64,000 bases of DNA from Tilletia caries (lineage: Eukaryota; Basidiomycota; Exobasidiomycetes; Tilletiales; Tilletiaceae). This document shows positions 47,129 through 60,000 of the stretch, piece by piece. The number at the start of each line of letters is the position of its first letter. The first letter of the stretch is position 1. The stretch spans positions 682,001 to 746,000 of the forward strand of contig JALUTQ010000046.1 of the NCBI GenBank assembly GCA_032718865.1. Direction: 5' to 3'. Position numbers and translations under genes: made by a program. The notes beneath the pieces are model-generated. The model was not told where the DNA came from, did not search any database, and saw nothing but the letters and a program-made list of their open reading frames with translations.

Positions 47129-48099
47129 CTGGGAAACCGAGGACGAGATTGGGGTGGGTAGCCGGAGAGCGGAGGTTGTGTATAACGAAAAAGAGGACGA
47201 CCGAGCGCAGGTTGCACGTTGGGAAAAGAGAGAGCGGACTGGACGAGGGGCGGGAACGAACAGATGCAGAGCCTTAATGACAGGCCCTGGCGGACATTTG
47301 CAGGCAAAGAATGGCAGGACCCGTTAAAAAATTTCGCGTGAGGCGCGCAAGGCGTGTTTGGCGAGCTTGAAGAGCGGAATGACAGAAAGAAAAAGGCTGA
47401 GAGGGAGCCGATCCACATACGACGACGACGAACGAAAAGGAGGCCCCGGGGAGAAGGTTGGTTTTGGTTTTCTTGAAAAAAGTCTTGGTTCTTGGGTTGT
47501 CATTGTGTTGTGTAAAGTTGAGCGAGGAGAGAGGGACGAAAAGAGTTGAAGACGACGCGAGGGAAATCGAATAGCCGCACCGAGCAATTGTAGAGAGAGA
47601 TTTCGAGAGGACGAGAGGAGCAGGACGAGAGAGAGATCGAGAGGGCGAGCGAGCGAAACAAATTGAGGTTTGCGAATTTTCGGGAAAGGGAGATGAAAAC
47701 GTTTTTTCCGGCGCCAATAGTCGAAAGTGAGGTATGAGTCGAGTCGAGAATAGAAACGAAGGGGGGCCGGACAGGAGCGAGTTCCTCGAATAACGGAAGG
47801 AAGAGCGAAGGACCTGGTCGCAAGGGTCGCTCTGGAGCGGATGCAGCAATGGTGACCCGCGTGGGGGTCTTTCTTATAAAACGACCACAAGTTCCTTCGA
47901 GCCGGGTTTGCTTTGCTTTTTTTGTTATTCGTCGTCGATGTTGTTGTTGTTGAGAGCATACAGGGAAATCCCGTCCGAGTCGCCTTTGTAATAGGAGCAG
48001 GTTCCCGTGAAGGGTCAAGAAATGGTTTGTTGAGAAAGCCTTGGAGTGCCATCGGCCTTGCACCGTTCAACGAAAGGGAAACACCGTTCCCATAATCCT
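45886..48099. other. 2.2-kb purine-skewed region without a gene
   Basis: The + strand is strongly A/G-rich, especially 46190-46400, 46735-46770 and 47350-47700, with GA runs and a (GT)17 run at 47091-47124. Open frames exist on the pyrimidine-rich strand, but they encode Ser/Leu/Pro/Phe low-complexity sequence typical of untranslated CT-rich DNA. It could hold the 3' UTRs of ERG2 and the RRM gene or a non-coding transcript. Confidence 0.5.
47091..47124 (+). repeat. (GT)17 microsatellite
   Basis: Seventeen uninterrupted GT dinucleotides in the gene-free region downstream of ERG2. Confidence 0.9.
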
Positions 48100-51000
48100 C
48101 TAAGTGGAAATATTGAGTCCAGCCACCGCCTTGGACAGATCGATGCTCGCGTTCTCGTTGTTGTACCCGGCACCGTGCCTCCTGGGATTATTGCCGTTCT
48201 CGTTGGTCGCACCGCCGACTGCGCCGGTCGAACCACTGCTCAGCCTCGTTCGGGGCGAGGTGATCGACGCAGACTTCTCATGGCCCACAGGGGCCAAAGG
48301 CACTTTCCGGTAGCCGGAGTCGAGAGCAGCCTGTAACAGGAACCATGAAGCAAATCCAGTCAGTTTTTCCGCTCAAGAAGGTACAAGTGAATTATGGAGC
48401 AAAGACTTGCTGTGGACTCACGCTGTAGGGAGGAGATCCCTGATGCAAAGATCGCAACGCCGAGTGGCCCCCATTCGTCTCCGTAAACGACGACGAGTCC
48501 GAGCTCGGACCCTGCGTACCATGGTTCCGGTTCTCCTTCGAGGAGGAGTACGAGCCCGCCACCGCCTGCGGTGACGTCCACGGCGCCATAGCGCTACCTC
48601 CCGGGAACCCAGCCCAAGGATGTGACGCCGACGCCGACGCCGAGTGCATCGATCCCTTCATCGAACGCTCACCACCGCCGTTGCCCGTCAAGGTAAAAGC
48701 ACTCCCGCCCGACAATGGCTCCTCATGCGATTCAGCCTGCTTAAACGCCAAGCCGCCAGGCGTACCGTTGCCAAACGCAGACGACCCACTCGCCGGGCTG
48801 ATCTGCTCCAGGCTGCTAAGCGAGCTCTGCGGTGTCCGGGCCCAGCTGGCCGCAGACAAGGCCGACGTCGAGCCAGCGTGCGAGATGGAGCCCATCGATC
48901 CGATCGAAGTGCCAGGTCCCGCGCTCCGAGTAATGTGGCTGTACATGTGAGCATGGCCGTGGCCATTCCCGCGACGGGTCAGCGGGGTGCTATGGACCGA
49001 GGCAGAAAACGGCTGACCATCAAGCTTGGGAGTCGTGTCCGCCATGCCTCCTCCATTACGATTCTGCTCAGCAGAAACCGCTTCAGCACTCGTAGACTGA
49101 CCAGAGCGATTGGACGTCGTCGTTGTCGTCTTGGGGAAGAACATCGGCGGAGCACCGGCCGCAGCTGCGATAGAGGCAGCAACGTCCGAACCAAGGGTCA
49201 CACCCAGCGATCCTGAGCTGCGACTCAAAGGACGCGAGTTGCCCGATCCGGACTGCTGCCCACCCTGCTGGCCAGCCTCGCCCTTGTCGCTGGGGTAGAA
49301 CTCAAAGCTAGACGCGTCGAGAGGACCGCGCGATCCTGACGAGGCAAAGACGCCGCCAGTCGAAAATGCAGCATTGTTCGACTTGAGAGTCGAAGGTGAC
49401 AGACCGTGGACCGAGGGCGACTCAAAGGGGGCGCCAAGCGGATATCCCTTCGAAGAGTCCTGGGCACCCTCCGTGTGCTGCTCGGTGACGGGACTGACAC
49501 TAGGACCAAGCACATTGCCAGAGTTCGACCGATGCACAAACGGCTCGGCAAGGACAGCACTAGAATCTCCTCCGCCCTGCATAGCAAAGCGTGCTCCATT
49601 GACAGTCTCCCCCGGACTGCGGACATCAGTATACCCCTTCGAAGATGCCGCCGACCAGTTATTAGGAGAAAATCCAAGATGATAGGAGAAGTTCGTCTGT
49701 TGTTGCTGCTGCTGCTGATGCTGCTGTTGCTGTTGCTGCTGCTGCTGCCGGATGAACGAGCTCGACGAGGGCATAGGTCCCTCCGTCGCAGGTACGGGCG
49801 GAAGGTTGTACGTCGGGAAGTCCGAGTTGGAGGTGGATGAAGACTGTGGTTGCGGTGTGGAAAAGTTAGTGTGGCCGTAGCCACCGCCACTTCCGGAAGC
49901 CGGAGTGCCGCCCATCGAGTACCCTGACGGCCCTCGTCGATATTCGGGGGACGATGTCAAGCTACCGGGGTCCATCATAGACAGGCCCGACGGAAGTCCC
50001 GAATGAGTGCCCACAGGACTGCATGTCGAGCTGTTGTTGACAGACAGCGGTAGCAAGTCCGGCATGTTCCGGTTGAAAGGCAAGTGGTGTGCCGACACTT
50101 TGCGACCGTTGAAGAGCTTGCCGTCCAGGCCTGCCTTGGCTTTGCGAGCGCTGGCCTCATGGATGTAGGTGACCATGCCAAAGCCGCGGGACATATTGGA
50201 GCCGTCCCGACTGAGCGATACAGCTTGGACAGGTCCGTATACTTCGAGCGCATGACGCAGGTCTTCGTCGTCCAAGATGGCGACCGGGTCCAAGCCAGAG
50301 ATGAACAGAGTGCAGGGGTCGGAAGGGATCGGACTGTGTTCCTGGGCACCGGCGCCTGCGAACATACCCGCCATATTCGGATATTCCAGACTGCGACCCT
50401 GGAGGTCAGGGTAGCCTGCACCCATCATAGGGTCATACATGCCTTGACCATGTTGCATTGCAGGTGAATTATAGCCGACGATCCCGTTGGCGGCAGACAC
50501 CGCTCCTGCCGAAACAGGGCCGCCGCCACCGCCGAGAATGGCCGGGTGCCGACCGCCCGCCGCCAAGGGCGAGACTGTCGCATCCGAAGGAACTCTACGG
50601 GGACCCGTGTTGAACCGGTTCCGGGGTACGTTGCGCTTGATAACGTGCCGGCCGGCCGCCTGCTCAAAGGGCCCACCCGAGCGCTGAACGATGGCGTATG
50701 AGACCTCGATGGGGTAGCCGTGCCAGACGAACCCGTTGAGAGCTTCGATAGCCTCCTTGGCTCCCTCGGCCGCGGCCATGTCGATGAAGCCCCGACGACG
50801 GGCTTGGGCGTCGAGCATGGCGAGGATCACACAATGCACCACAGCGCCGTACTGGCCGAAGAGGGCTGCCAACTGGTCCGTGGTAGCATCGAGGGGCAGG
50901 TTGAGCACGTAGAGGTTCTTGTGGGTCGGCTCCAGCTCAACACCACGGTGACGCTGACCTGCGAGCGGCATTTGACCTGCAATACGCGGACGGCCACCAT

Positions 51001-51979
51001 GGTAGCTGTTGAGGTCGACGTTCAGCGCCAGAGGGTGTCGGCCCATCTGTGGCTGAGCAAAGTGCTGGGGGTTCTTCATGAAGGCGTCTTGGGGCAGTTG
51101 TATGTGGCTGTACGGGGAGCAGGGCGGGTAGAAAAGATGAGTGGGATAGGTCATTGGATATGGGATAGGGGTGAGGGGAGGCATGGAAAGAGCAGCAGAA
51201 GCAGGCGTCAGAGTATGTTAAGCAGAAGATGTGGTGAGAACGAGGGAGAGGGTTGTGGGATATGCGCGTATATGCTGCGTCAGAAGGAGGGTTGCTCCAG
51301 TATGCTTTGAAAAATCAAGATCCCGAGAGGGGGTTGTTCCGGAACGAAATGAGGAAGATCCTTTTTTGTGTGATGAAGTGATGGCCCGAACGTCGGAAAG
51401 GGGGGTGAAGGGGGTGGGGCGGAAAAAGTCTGCATGTAGACACTCACATTGGCCGGTCAAGTGCGATCTGACCATGAAAGTGCACGGCTGCCTGGGCTTG
51501 ATCCGTGGTAGGAAATGCGACTTTAGCTTGGAGGGTGCCTCCTGGCCCTTGCGATAGCTCGACCGATTGCACGAGGCCTGAATACGTAGAGCGAAGGGAA
51601 GATGTCGGCATCGTTGGTTTCAAGAAGAACGAAGAAGGGCAGTGAAGGGGGTCAGTGCGCTGGGACTTGAGAACAGCGCATAGCCTCAGGGTCATCTCGG
51701 AAAGCAGCTATGTGCTCTCACGCTGATGAACTCACCAAGGGGAGCTATGACGGAGCGGATCCAGTACTCGTTTACTGCGTGCAATGAAACGGCCCGGAGC
51801 GCACAGGCGGAAATCAGTATGTGATGTGTGTGACAGGACACATTGTGCTCCTGACGGCAAAATAGCAACCAAACAGAGCATAGCTACTCACCTTCGGCCG
51901 GCAGATTGGCGAAGACGACGGTGCGCTCGATGGCAGGCGCCGCTGGGATATGATTCTGCATCATGTGTCGAGAGGACAT
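48100..51979 (-). CDS. RNA-binding protein with three RRM domains
   Basis: Minus-strand exons 51979-51892, 51774-51736, 51577-51448, 51107-48422 and 48330-48100; 1057 residues. RRM1 is split by three introns (RTVVFANLPA through LGLVQSVEL to GQIALDRP). RRM2 starts KNLYVLNLPLDATTDQLAALF with RNP1 RRRGFIDM. RRM3 starts CTLFISGLDP with RNP1 SRGFGMVTY. The long C-terminal half is Ser/Gly/Asn-rich with Gln runs (~49690-49750) and ends in a short conserved-looking tail in the last exon (AALDSGYRKVPLAP ... SKAVAGLNIST). Likely an mRNA-binding post-transcriptional regulator; the specific orthologue is not recognised. The large exon has an in-frame ATG at 51184 that would drop RRM1. Confidence 0.85.
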
Positions 51980-54231
51980 GTTGCTTTTGTGTGTGTAAGA
52001 GGAGATTTGAGGACGAGGAGTCGTTCGAAGGACCTCCGGTGATGCGATTGAGGTTTGTGAGAGGTCGTATATCTTTGTGAGAGGGTGTGAGGAGAGAAGA
52101 AAGAGAGGAAGGGGACCGTTCGTAAGAAAATAGCGACCCTATTTATGATGTCCAGGGGGAACCTGCTCCAACTCACCCTGTCCGTTCCGGCTGGTGCACT
52201 CGTAGCACGGCAAGAGGTATGCGGTTCGAGCGCAGCAGTTGGAGCTGAGGGGCGAAGAGAGCGAGCGAGAAGACTGTTCTCGTGCAGTTCGTTTGCGTGC
52301 GAAGAAAGTCTGTTTCTTCTCCAGGCACTGCAGGGTGCAGAGGGGCGGGCGGGCGACGAGTGACAGCAGGGGATTCTGGAAAGGTCGGGAAGAATCTGTA
52401 CTCGAGGAACTCAGGAGGTCCTGGACTGCAGCAGAGGGCACGGTGACCAGCACAGAGTGTTCAGGGCGAGGGCAACTGGGAAGAAGCGATAAGCGGGGAG
52501 CAATGCGGGGGGGAGAGAGGGGGGGAGGCAGTGAGGTGACGTTGGCCCTAAAGAGAGTGATATTCCTCCTGGAGAGCGGCGAGCGTCGGTGCTGTTGCTG
52601 TTGCTCTGTTCCTGAGGCGTGAGAGTGTGTGAGCGAGATGCGCAGAGGCATGGTTGAGAAGAAGTGGTTTTTGGATAGGAGAGGGGGTGGGAGGGGTTGT
52701 TACAGAGCAACAGGGAGGAGAAGAGTGTCAGCGCCAGTGGGGACACTTGAGCGGCGCCTGTGCTGTGGTGCAGAGCGATGGGTTTTGTTTGGGACGTACC
52801 TGTTTCCTGTTGGTGTCGCTGTTGCTGTTGCTGTTGCAGGTTGCTACGGACGTGCTCTTCCCACTGGCTCGATCGTGATCTTGATCGTGCTGGTTCCTCA
52901 CCTGTCTGCAATTTGCGACTACTCTTCTTCTAGTATACGCTGACCTCGACCTGGACCTTGACCTGTGGGAGACCTTGGTGCGGTATAGCGAGGTGCGGGA
53001 GAGTGGGTGGTGGGCGGGAGTGATGGGTGCGAAGGTGCAAGTAAGAGAAGGTGGAAGGCAAAGGCGCTGATGCTTTGGGAATTGGGAAAGTTCGCCAGCC
53101 GCTCTTTCGCCCGATCGCAACACTTCACAAGGTCATCCAACTCCAGCCATCACTAGGGCCGCGCTTTGTCCCCTCTCGGTTCTCTGCCTCCTGTGTCTCT
53201 CACTTTGCTTTGCTCCTGGAACGAATGTGGCAAGCGCTGATATATGTAAGCCCCTCTCTTCTCATCATGCCTGCGCGCTTCCTTCACACGCTCTGCCCGG
53301 CTCTGTTCATCGTTCTATGCTGCGAGATTCCAGAAGGCGATGCGGGTAAGGAAAGGACGGGAACAAAGAAAAACTCACTCAGGAGCACGCCCGGAACCAA
53401 CACCGGCAGCCGACAGCCACCACGTCCCGCTTCGGCGCTTCCCGCTCTCAACATGTCTCGACATTAACCCGGCAAAAGGTCCAAGTGTGGCTGCCAGCTG
53501 GAGCCTGGACGCCTGCACCCACCAGCAAAAGGAGCAACGACAGCAAGCTTTCTTCTGGTTCTGATCGCTGTGCAGACGGCAGTGTGCTGTTTGCTCTCGC
53601 TTTGCCCATGAGAAATACCGCCTCCCAACTCAAAAGACAACAAGGGCGCAGGCAGCCTAAAGCCGTGGCAACTCCCTTGCCCAGCTTCATGCTTCACGCA
53701 AAGAGGTCCATTCGTTGACCATTCATTTGACCAGACGGCGATGGACTCCGTGTCATCATGCTCTTGCTCATGCTCTCGGAAGTCGGAAACTCGGAAGTCC
53801 AACACCGCTCGCCTGAGTTGCACGCTCGGGCCCCAGCACGCCAGGCAGCATGCATCAGCCGAAACCAGATGGATGTTCACCCGAAATGCAACATGGACTG
53901 CTGAGAGGGCCGGGGGATCCCCTCTGAGAGAACAATTATTGAGAAGGAACAGATTTGTGCATTTGTTTAAAGTCACTGATTGGTGAGAGTCGACGCCGCC
54001 AAGATTGACGTCGACGTTGCGACAGATGCTGGGCGGCGAACGCTCATTATGGTGCTCTCTGACGGCGAGGCCGAGGCCGAGGTCTCGCACTTGAGGCGTT
54101 GAGGTCGCAGTCGAGCTCGACGCCGTCTTGGATTTGGGAGTGGTTATAGAGCTCGCCGTTATCGTTGTCCGTGTCTTCCTCCTCGTCAAGCGTCAAGACG
54201 CAGTCGCTGTTCGTCGAGCACGAGTAACCCG
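51980..54231. other. 2.2-kb gene-poor region upstream of the RRM gene
   Basis: The minus strand is pyrimidine-rich near 52080-52130 and in patches to 53100, consistent with a long leader/promoter of the RRM gene. No frame resembles a protein family. At 54047-54231 a minus-strand frame continues the Cys-rich pattern of the next gene (see findings). Confidence 0.45.
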
Positions 54232-55905
54232 TCACGCAACCACGCACAACCCAGCCGTCCCACAATCCGCCCCCTCACCAAACCGGTCGCAGTCCGAGCC
54301 ATACCGACACTTGCCCCCAAGCGGGACGTACGCGCACCGCGGCGGGAAGTCGCACCCCCCGCCACCAATGCAATACGAGCTCTCCACGCAGTCCCCCGAG
54401 AAGCAGCCCTCGTCGCTCGAGCAGGTCCCAAAGCCGGAGGTCAGCACGCAGGCGTTCGAAGGTCCGTCGCACTGTTGACTGATGCAGTCGCCCAGTCTCT
54501 GGCAGTAGCCTCCGAGTGGGGACAGGCTGCAGACGCCATTGACGCATTGGCCATCGTAGCAGTCGTCCTGGACTTTGCAAGCCCCGCCTGTGTTCGAGCC
54601 TTGACAGGTCGGGTCGACGTGGTACACCGTCTGCGTATTGTCGAAGGAAGGTCGTCCGATCGATTGCCGGAGACTCGAGTCGCACACGCCGGACACGCAT
54701 TGTGTCGCGTTGGAGCATACATCCCCGAAAGACAGGCTCGCTGGTGCAGGCTTGGAGCAGACGCCGTCGGTACCGCAGACGAATCCCGCGTCGCACATGT
54801 AATTGACGATGCATCGATCGTCTTCCTTGCCTGGCTCGCAAGTTCCGTCTTTGCACAGACCCGTCGAGCAGTCCTTGAAGCTCTTGCAGCCCGTCTGCCC
54901 GTTCTTCAGATAGTCGCAGACGGGTGCAGGAACGTAGGTGTCGAACAAGCTGTTGACTCCCTGAGTGTCCTTGTTCCTGATCACGTCCACACAGCGACCG
55001 CTGGTACACGTCGCGTTCGAATTGCACATGGTCGTCGGTGACAGTGTCCCGTTGGCAGGCCTGTAGCACTTGTTGTCCGAGCCGCAAAGGGCTCCTCCGG
55101 TGCACTGGTCGAGAGGAACCAGCCATCAGCAAGGCGTATCTATGTATGTCCAGGGCGAGTTGTGAAAACGACTCACCTGGTACTGTTCAAGGCATTGATC
55201 GCCAACCTGAGACTCGGAGCAGACACCGCTCTTGCAGGTACCAACGCTGCACTCGACATTACTGGCACACGAATGGCCAAGTGGATATCCAGCGCACGCA
55301 TAGCTAAGCTCACTGTACGCACACCCAGTATAGGACCCATCCAAGTTCCGACACTGCCGCGGATCGAGAAAGACGCAGCTCTTCGACAGACAGTCGGAGT
55401 CCTCGTCGCAGAAGACGTACGGCGCCAGCGGAGGCGTTCGGCAGGTATGGTCGATACAGTGGCCCGATGCGCAGGACGTGTCCGAAGAACACCGGCCGCC
55501 TTCCTGGAGCAGGCAGACTCCGTTGACGCAGTCGACGTCGGACTGGCTCGTGTCGCAGTCGCCCTTGGAGGAACATTTGCCGAGCAATTCGGACAATGCG
55601 CACGTCCGTGTCGTCCCGTCACACTGCCGACTCACACAATTGACATTCGTGGCACACTTCCCGCCCGCCGGCTGGCGCTGGCAGGTCAACTTGGAGGTAC
55701 CGTTGGTGCGAGCGCAGTTGAGCGAGAAGCACTCCGAGTCGGTGGTACAGCGTGACCCGACGTACTTGCCCCTCGCACGAGTTAGGAGGGCCGGAGAGAG
55801 CTCCTCGACATTGGACGCGAGTGGGCTGGCGGCGACGGCAAGGACCTGGATGGCCAAGAGGGCAAGGGCCAGCAGGCTCCCCCGGATCTTGAGGAAGGAG
55901 AGCAT
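54232..55905 (-). CDS. Secreted Cys-rich repeat protein
   Basis: Minus-strand exons 55905-55177 and 55104-54232; 533 residues. A signal peptide is clear (MLSFLKIRGSLLALALLAIQ..., ~26 residues ending AVAAS). The mature part has about ten modules of the type C.S.xx(D/E)C.SxxC....C, for example CTTDSECFSLNC and CSSDTSCASGHC, reminiscent of EGF-like or EB modules and forming many disulfides. There is no second membrane segment or clear GPI signal, so it is probably secreted or wall-associated. Family and role are unknown; comparable Cys-rich secreted proteins occur in many basidiomycetes. A TATAAAG box lies on this strand at about 56000. The Cys pattern continues in another frame just after the stop. 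Confidence 0.8.
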
Positions 55906-57028
55906 AGGGGGATGAAGGGAAAGGAAGGGGTAAGAAAGGTATGGACAAGAGACGGTCAGCTGCGTCAGCACACCACTCAGCAAAGTAAAGAGACAGCCTC
56001 TCTTTATACGGATGACATCGCCAAGCTTCAGCGCCAGCCGCGAAGCCAACCCCAAGGGAAGCTCGTGGATTGAACCGCGTGCAATTGCATCCGCGTCCCT
56101 CTGGGCTCTGAACCGCGTGGGTCCTTTGGAGGCGGTCAGTTATGGGCGTAAAAATCGATCGGTTCGTAGCGAGCCATCCAAGCCTCCAAACCGGAATCGA
56201 AAGGTGATGTATGTATGGTCCTGCGCGGAAAAACACGCGGGGGGACACAGAAAGACGCCTTGCGAGGAACTCGGCGGCGGCGGCTGGAGGCTGAGCGCGA
56301 GTGGTAGTGGAGAAGAGAGCGCAGAACTCGTCGCAAGACCACCACCGACTGACCGACACCAACCACGCCGCTTCGCCCTTCTTGCGGCCCTGCTGCTCTG
56401 CCCGCGCTCCCTCCAAAGAAGCCCGCCCACCTCCTCCCCCGCCGATCCTTCACACCTTCGCGGACAGCCGCAGCGCTTGAAGGAGGCATTACTTATGGAG
56501 CATCAAGATATTGATTCAAAGATGCAAAAGCAAAGACGGCGTTCAGGAGATTCTCTGCGGGTGGTTAAAGACAGGGGGCAACATGATTTTCTAGTCCATA
56601 ACAGTCAGTGAGTTTGAGAGATTCTCGAGAGAGAGACGACAGAGGGGCAAGACTTGATGGCAAAGATTATGTGTAGGGGGTGCGCCGGCCATGGTATGGT
56701 TTTTTTTCCTTCTCGCAAGATTGTGACGGCAGGGCCTGGGAGTGAGTGATCGAAGGCTGAGTGGGGTACGTTTGACCGGAAGGTCGCAAGGGAGAAGCCG
56801 AATGGGGGGTGCAGAGATCGATCTGGGGACCGGGAAGGAGGGCGAATAAAGAATACAGCGAGGGCGAAGGGGGGCGAGTTGCCGCGCGCGTCGGAGAGGC
56901 AGAAGGGAGTCTTGACCTGTCGTTACAGAGACCACCTTGAGAAGTCGGAGGTGAAGGGGGTCGGGTCGAGATGAGATGGGAAGGGCAGGACGGGGACAGT
57001 TGAAAGGTCTATCTCGTGCGCCTCAGCC
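55906..57028. other. Intergenic Cys-rich gene to zinc-finger gene
   Basis: 1.1 kb with the promoter of the Cys-rich gene (TATAAAG on the minus strand near 56000) and the 3' UTR of the zinc-finger gene. No coding evidence. Confidence 0.45.
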
Positions 57029-60000
57029 TCAGCGTCCATGGCCACGTATCCGCTGATGCCTCAACAGAGCTAAATCGAAAGCGCGCCAGGAACCAAAAAA
57101 GAGAGCACATCCAGGTCAGAAAACCCTTTCCAACACGCAATCGCAAGGAAAAAAAAAAAAGAAAACTCACCATCCTTCCTACTAAAAACACTCCCACACC
57201 CATTCCGCCCCTCACACTTCCACTCCGTCGCCCCAGCCATGACCTTCTCCGCAGCGATCTCCCGGCCCATGACCACACAATCGCCCAAGCTCAACTGGCC
57301 CGCTTTCACAAGGCGCGCCTCCTCGCGCGCATGGATGGTCTCTCGATGGCGCGAGAGGTCGTACGGCCGGTGGAAGACCGTGCCGCACCGGGCTTCTTTC
57401 ACGGCGGCGGCTGACATTGTTGTGCCTTCGATGGTGGGCCCGTTGGAGGTGGCGGCAGCGGCGCCCATCATCACCAACGGCGACACATAATCACACACCG
57501 TCAGACCGGTAGAGGTAGTATGGGACCCGCCGAGGGTACTGATCTTCACCGGCTCGTCTGCCGCTGCTGCTGCTGATGATGCCTTGGGTGATTTCCGACG
57601 ACGTTTCTGTGCTGGGGCGGCCGTGTCTAAGCTGGAGCTCGAGCTCGTCACGGCTGCGGCGGAGCGGGACGTTCGCGTGTTTCGTCCGCCGGCTGATCCT
57701 GATCCTCGACCTCGGGCCGTGCTTCCTCCACCGCCGCCGCGAGGTTTCCCGCTGCTCGAAGGATGATGATGATGATGAGCCGCTTCAGCATAGTCGTCAT
57801 CATCATCCCCATCCTCATCATCCTCCTCTTCATCCTCATCCTCCGCGGCATCCTCCCCTTCCTCATCCTTCTCACCATCACCATCATCATCGTCCCCATC
57901 ATCTTCATCCTCATCTCGTTCCGCCGCCGCCAGATGAACAGCAGCAGCAGCGTCTGCCTTCGCGTTTGCCTTGCTCACTTTGTCTCCGACGGATGGCACC
58001 GCCGGACGACTGAGTAAATGCGGTGGGCCCGTCTTGCCCTTCCCTGCACCACCCCCACCCACACCCGCAACACCACCACCACCGCCCACACCCCTCGAAA
58101 TCTGCGAGCGGAAATGGTTCACATTCCCATTCCGTTGCACAGAAAACGACGCAGGAGCCACCGCCGCGCCATTCCCTCCACTCCCACCCCCATGTGCATG
58201 TCCCAGACCAAAGTGCGCAAGCGCCTCTGCCGAGTCCCGAATCGGCGGACTCATCAGACTGTCCTCCCCACTCGTCGAGCTCGAGGACCTCCGCGACATC
58301 CCCGGATGCGTGCCGAGGTAATTATTCGCCGATGCTGAGCCTGAGCCTGCAGAGCGGGCGCGCTGCATCGCTGCCGCACTCCCCCCTGCTGTGCTCGAAT
58401 CGGAATGGGGGAGGTTACTCAGACTCGAAGTCGATGATGATAAACTTGCGGACCCATGATTCCCCCCACCTGCTCCTCCGTTGGACCCCTGCGCCGACCC
58501 AGGCCCTAAACCCTGCTGCTTCTGCCGCATCAAGAACTGCTCCCGCCGTCTCCTGCGTATGGACTCATCCAGCTCCGCCTCGTCATAATCATCCGAGTCG
58601 CTCGTCCCATTCTCATCAATGGCCGCAAAGCGAGGTAACATGCCGGCGTCGTGTTGTTGTTGCTGTTGCTGCTGCTGCTGCTGTTGTTGAGGATCCCCGT
58701 TCGAGGAGTTGAACAGGGTCGAACTCGCGAGCATGCTGAGTTGCGTTGGCTGTTGTTGTGATTGCCCGCGCCCGTTCCCCGCTCCAGAGGCCGCCTTCAA
58801 GCCGCCTTTCCCATCGCTCCCCAATGCGAAGTAGGATCCAGTGGAAAGACCGGCGCCCTTTCCAATCGCCTGCAGCGCCGTCATCGGCTTCCTCACAGCA
58901 CCAGGACCCTCCTCATCGCCACCATCATCATCATCATCATCGTTCGACTCGCTCGGGTCGAACAGGCTCAGCCCGCTGCTGGCCGAGTTGCCCGCTGCGG
59001 CATTGGCAGCGCTGGGTCCGCGGAGTATGATGCGCCCGCCGCCGTTGTTGTTGCTGCTGCCGCCGAGAGGAGCGACGGCGGGTGCGTTGCCAAAACCACT
59101 TCCCAGACTGAGCGGTAAAGCAGTATTCGAATTCCCAACGCTGCTGGGACCCATGTCGAAGCCCATCCCTCCCGCTGCGTTGGGATTATTGACATTCGCG
59201 ACGTTGGAATTCAACGCATCCTCCATGCTATACCACGCCTGATTCTCCGCCGGCTTGTTGTTGCTGTTATTGGTGTTGGCAAACAAGCTAGACCAGGACG
59301 TGGACATCGGCATCATCGGTTGCTCGCGAGCTTTGGGCGTCGAGAGCAGGTCGCTTTCCTCCGCTTTGGAGAAGATTGGCTTATTGCCCGTTCTCCCCGT
59401 CAACGACCATCCCGCGCCGCTTCCGCTGCCGCCTGTAGAGGAAGAGGCCTGATTCTGGGCGTGCTGCTGGGCCGCTATGGAGAAGAGGGAATCCGCTGCG
59501 CTCGTGCTGGTCGAACTAGGACCCGGGAGGAAGGAGCGCGCATCGGAGGTAGGTGTCAAGGTACCCGCGGTGGTGTTCGTATCGGAGGAAGACATGTTGG
59601 AGTGGGAGGCCTGCATGCTTACCGCCGAGGGGGTAGTGACGGAGCTAGCGGCTAGGGAGGAGGAGGAGGAGGAGGAGGAGGAGGAGGATGACTGTATTGG
59701 GAAGAGGGGTGGTCCGTCGAAGGAGGAAGAGCAGTCGGCAGCGCTGTCATGATTCCGGAGTGACTTGCTTGATAATCTGCCTCCGCCTCCCAGAGAGAGA
59801 TTCTGGATGGGCGGCCCGAAGGAGCCCGAGGGCGGGTTCACCGGCGACCCATTAAAGACGTCCATCCGATTACTCTCGTTGGCGGGATGGGATGACCTCC
59901 GTTGCTGACTTGATGACATCGTCGGATGATGGCTCGAGCAGGAGGCGGACGCCAAGGAAGAGGAAGAGGAGGAGGTAGAGGGGAAGAGGGGCATGGCGTC

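Noticed and set aside
51108..51184. Start of the RRM protein at the in-frame ATG at 51184
   Set aside because: Three upstream exons complete a good RRM1 with matching splice phases, and the stretch is pyrimidine-rich intron sequence ending in a CAG acceptor.
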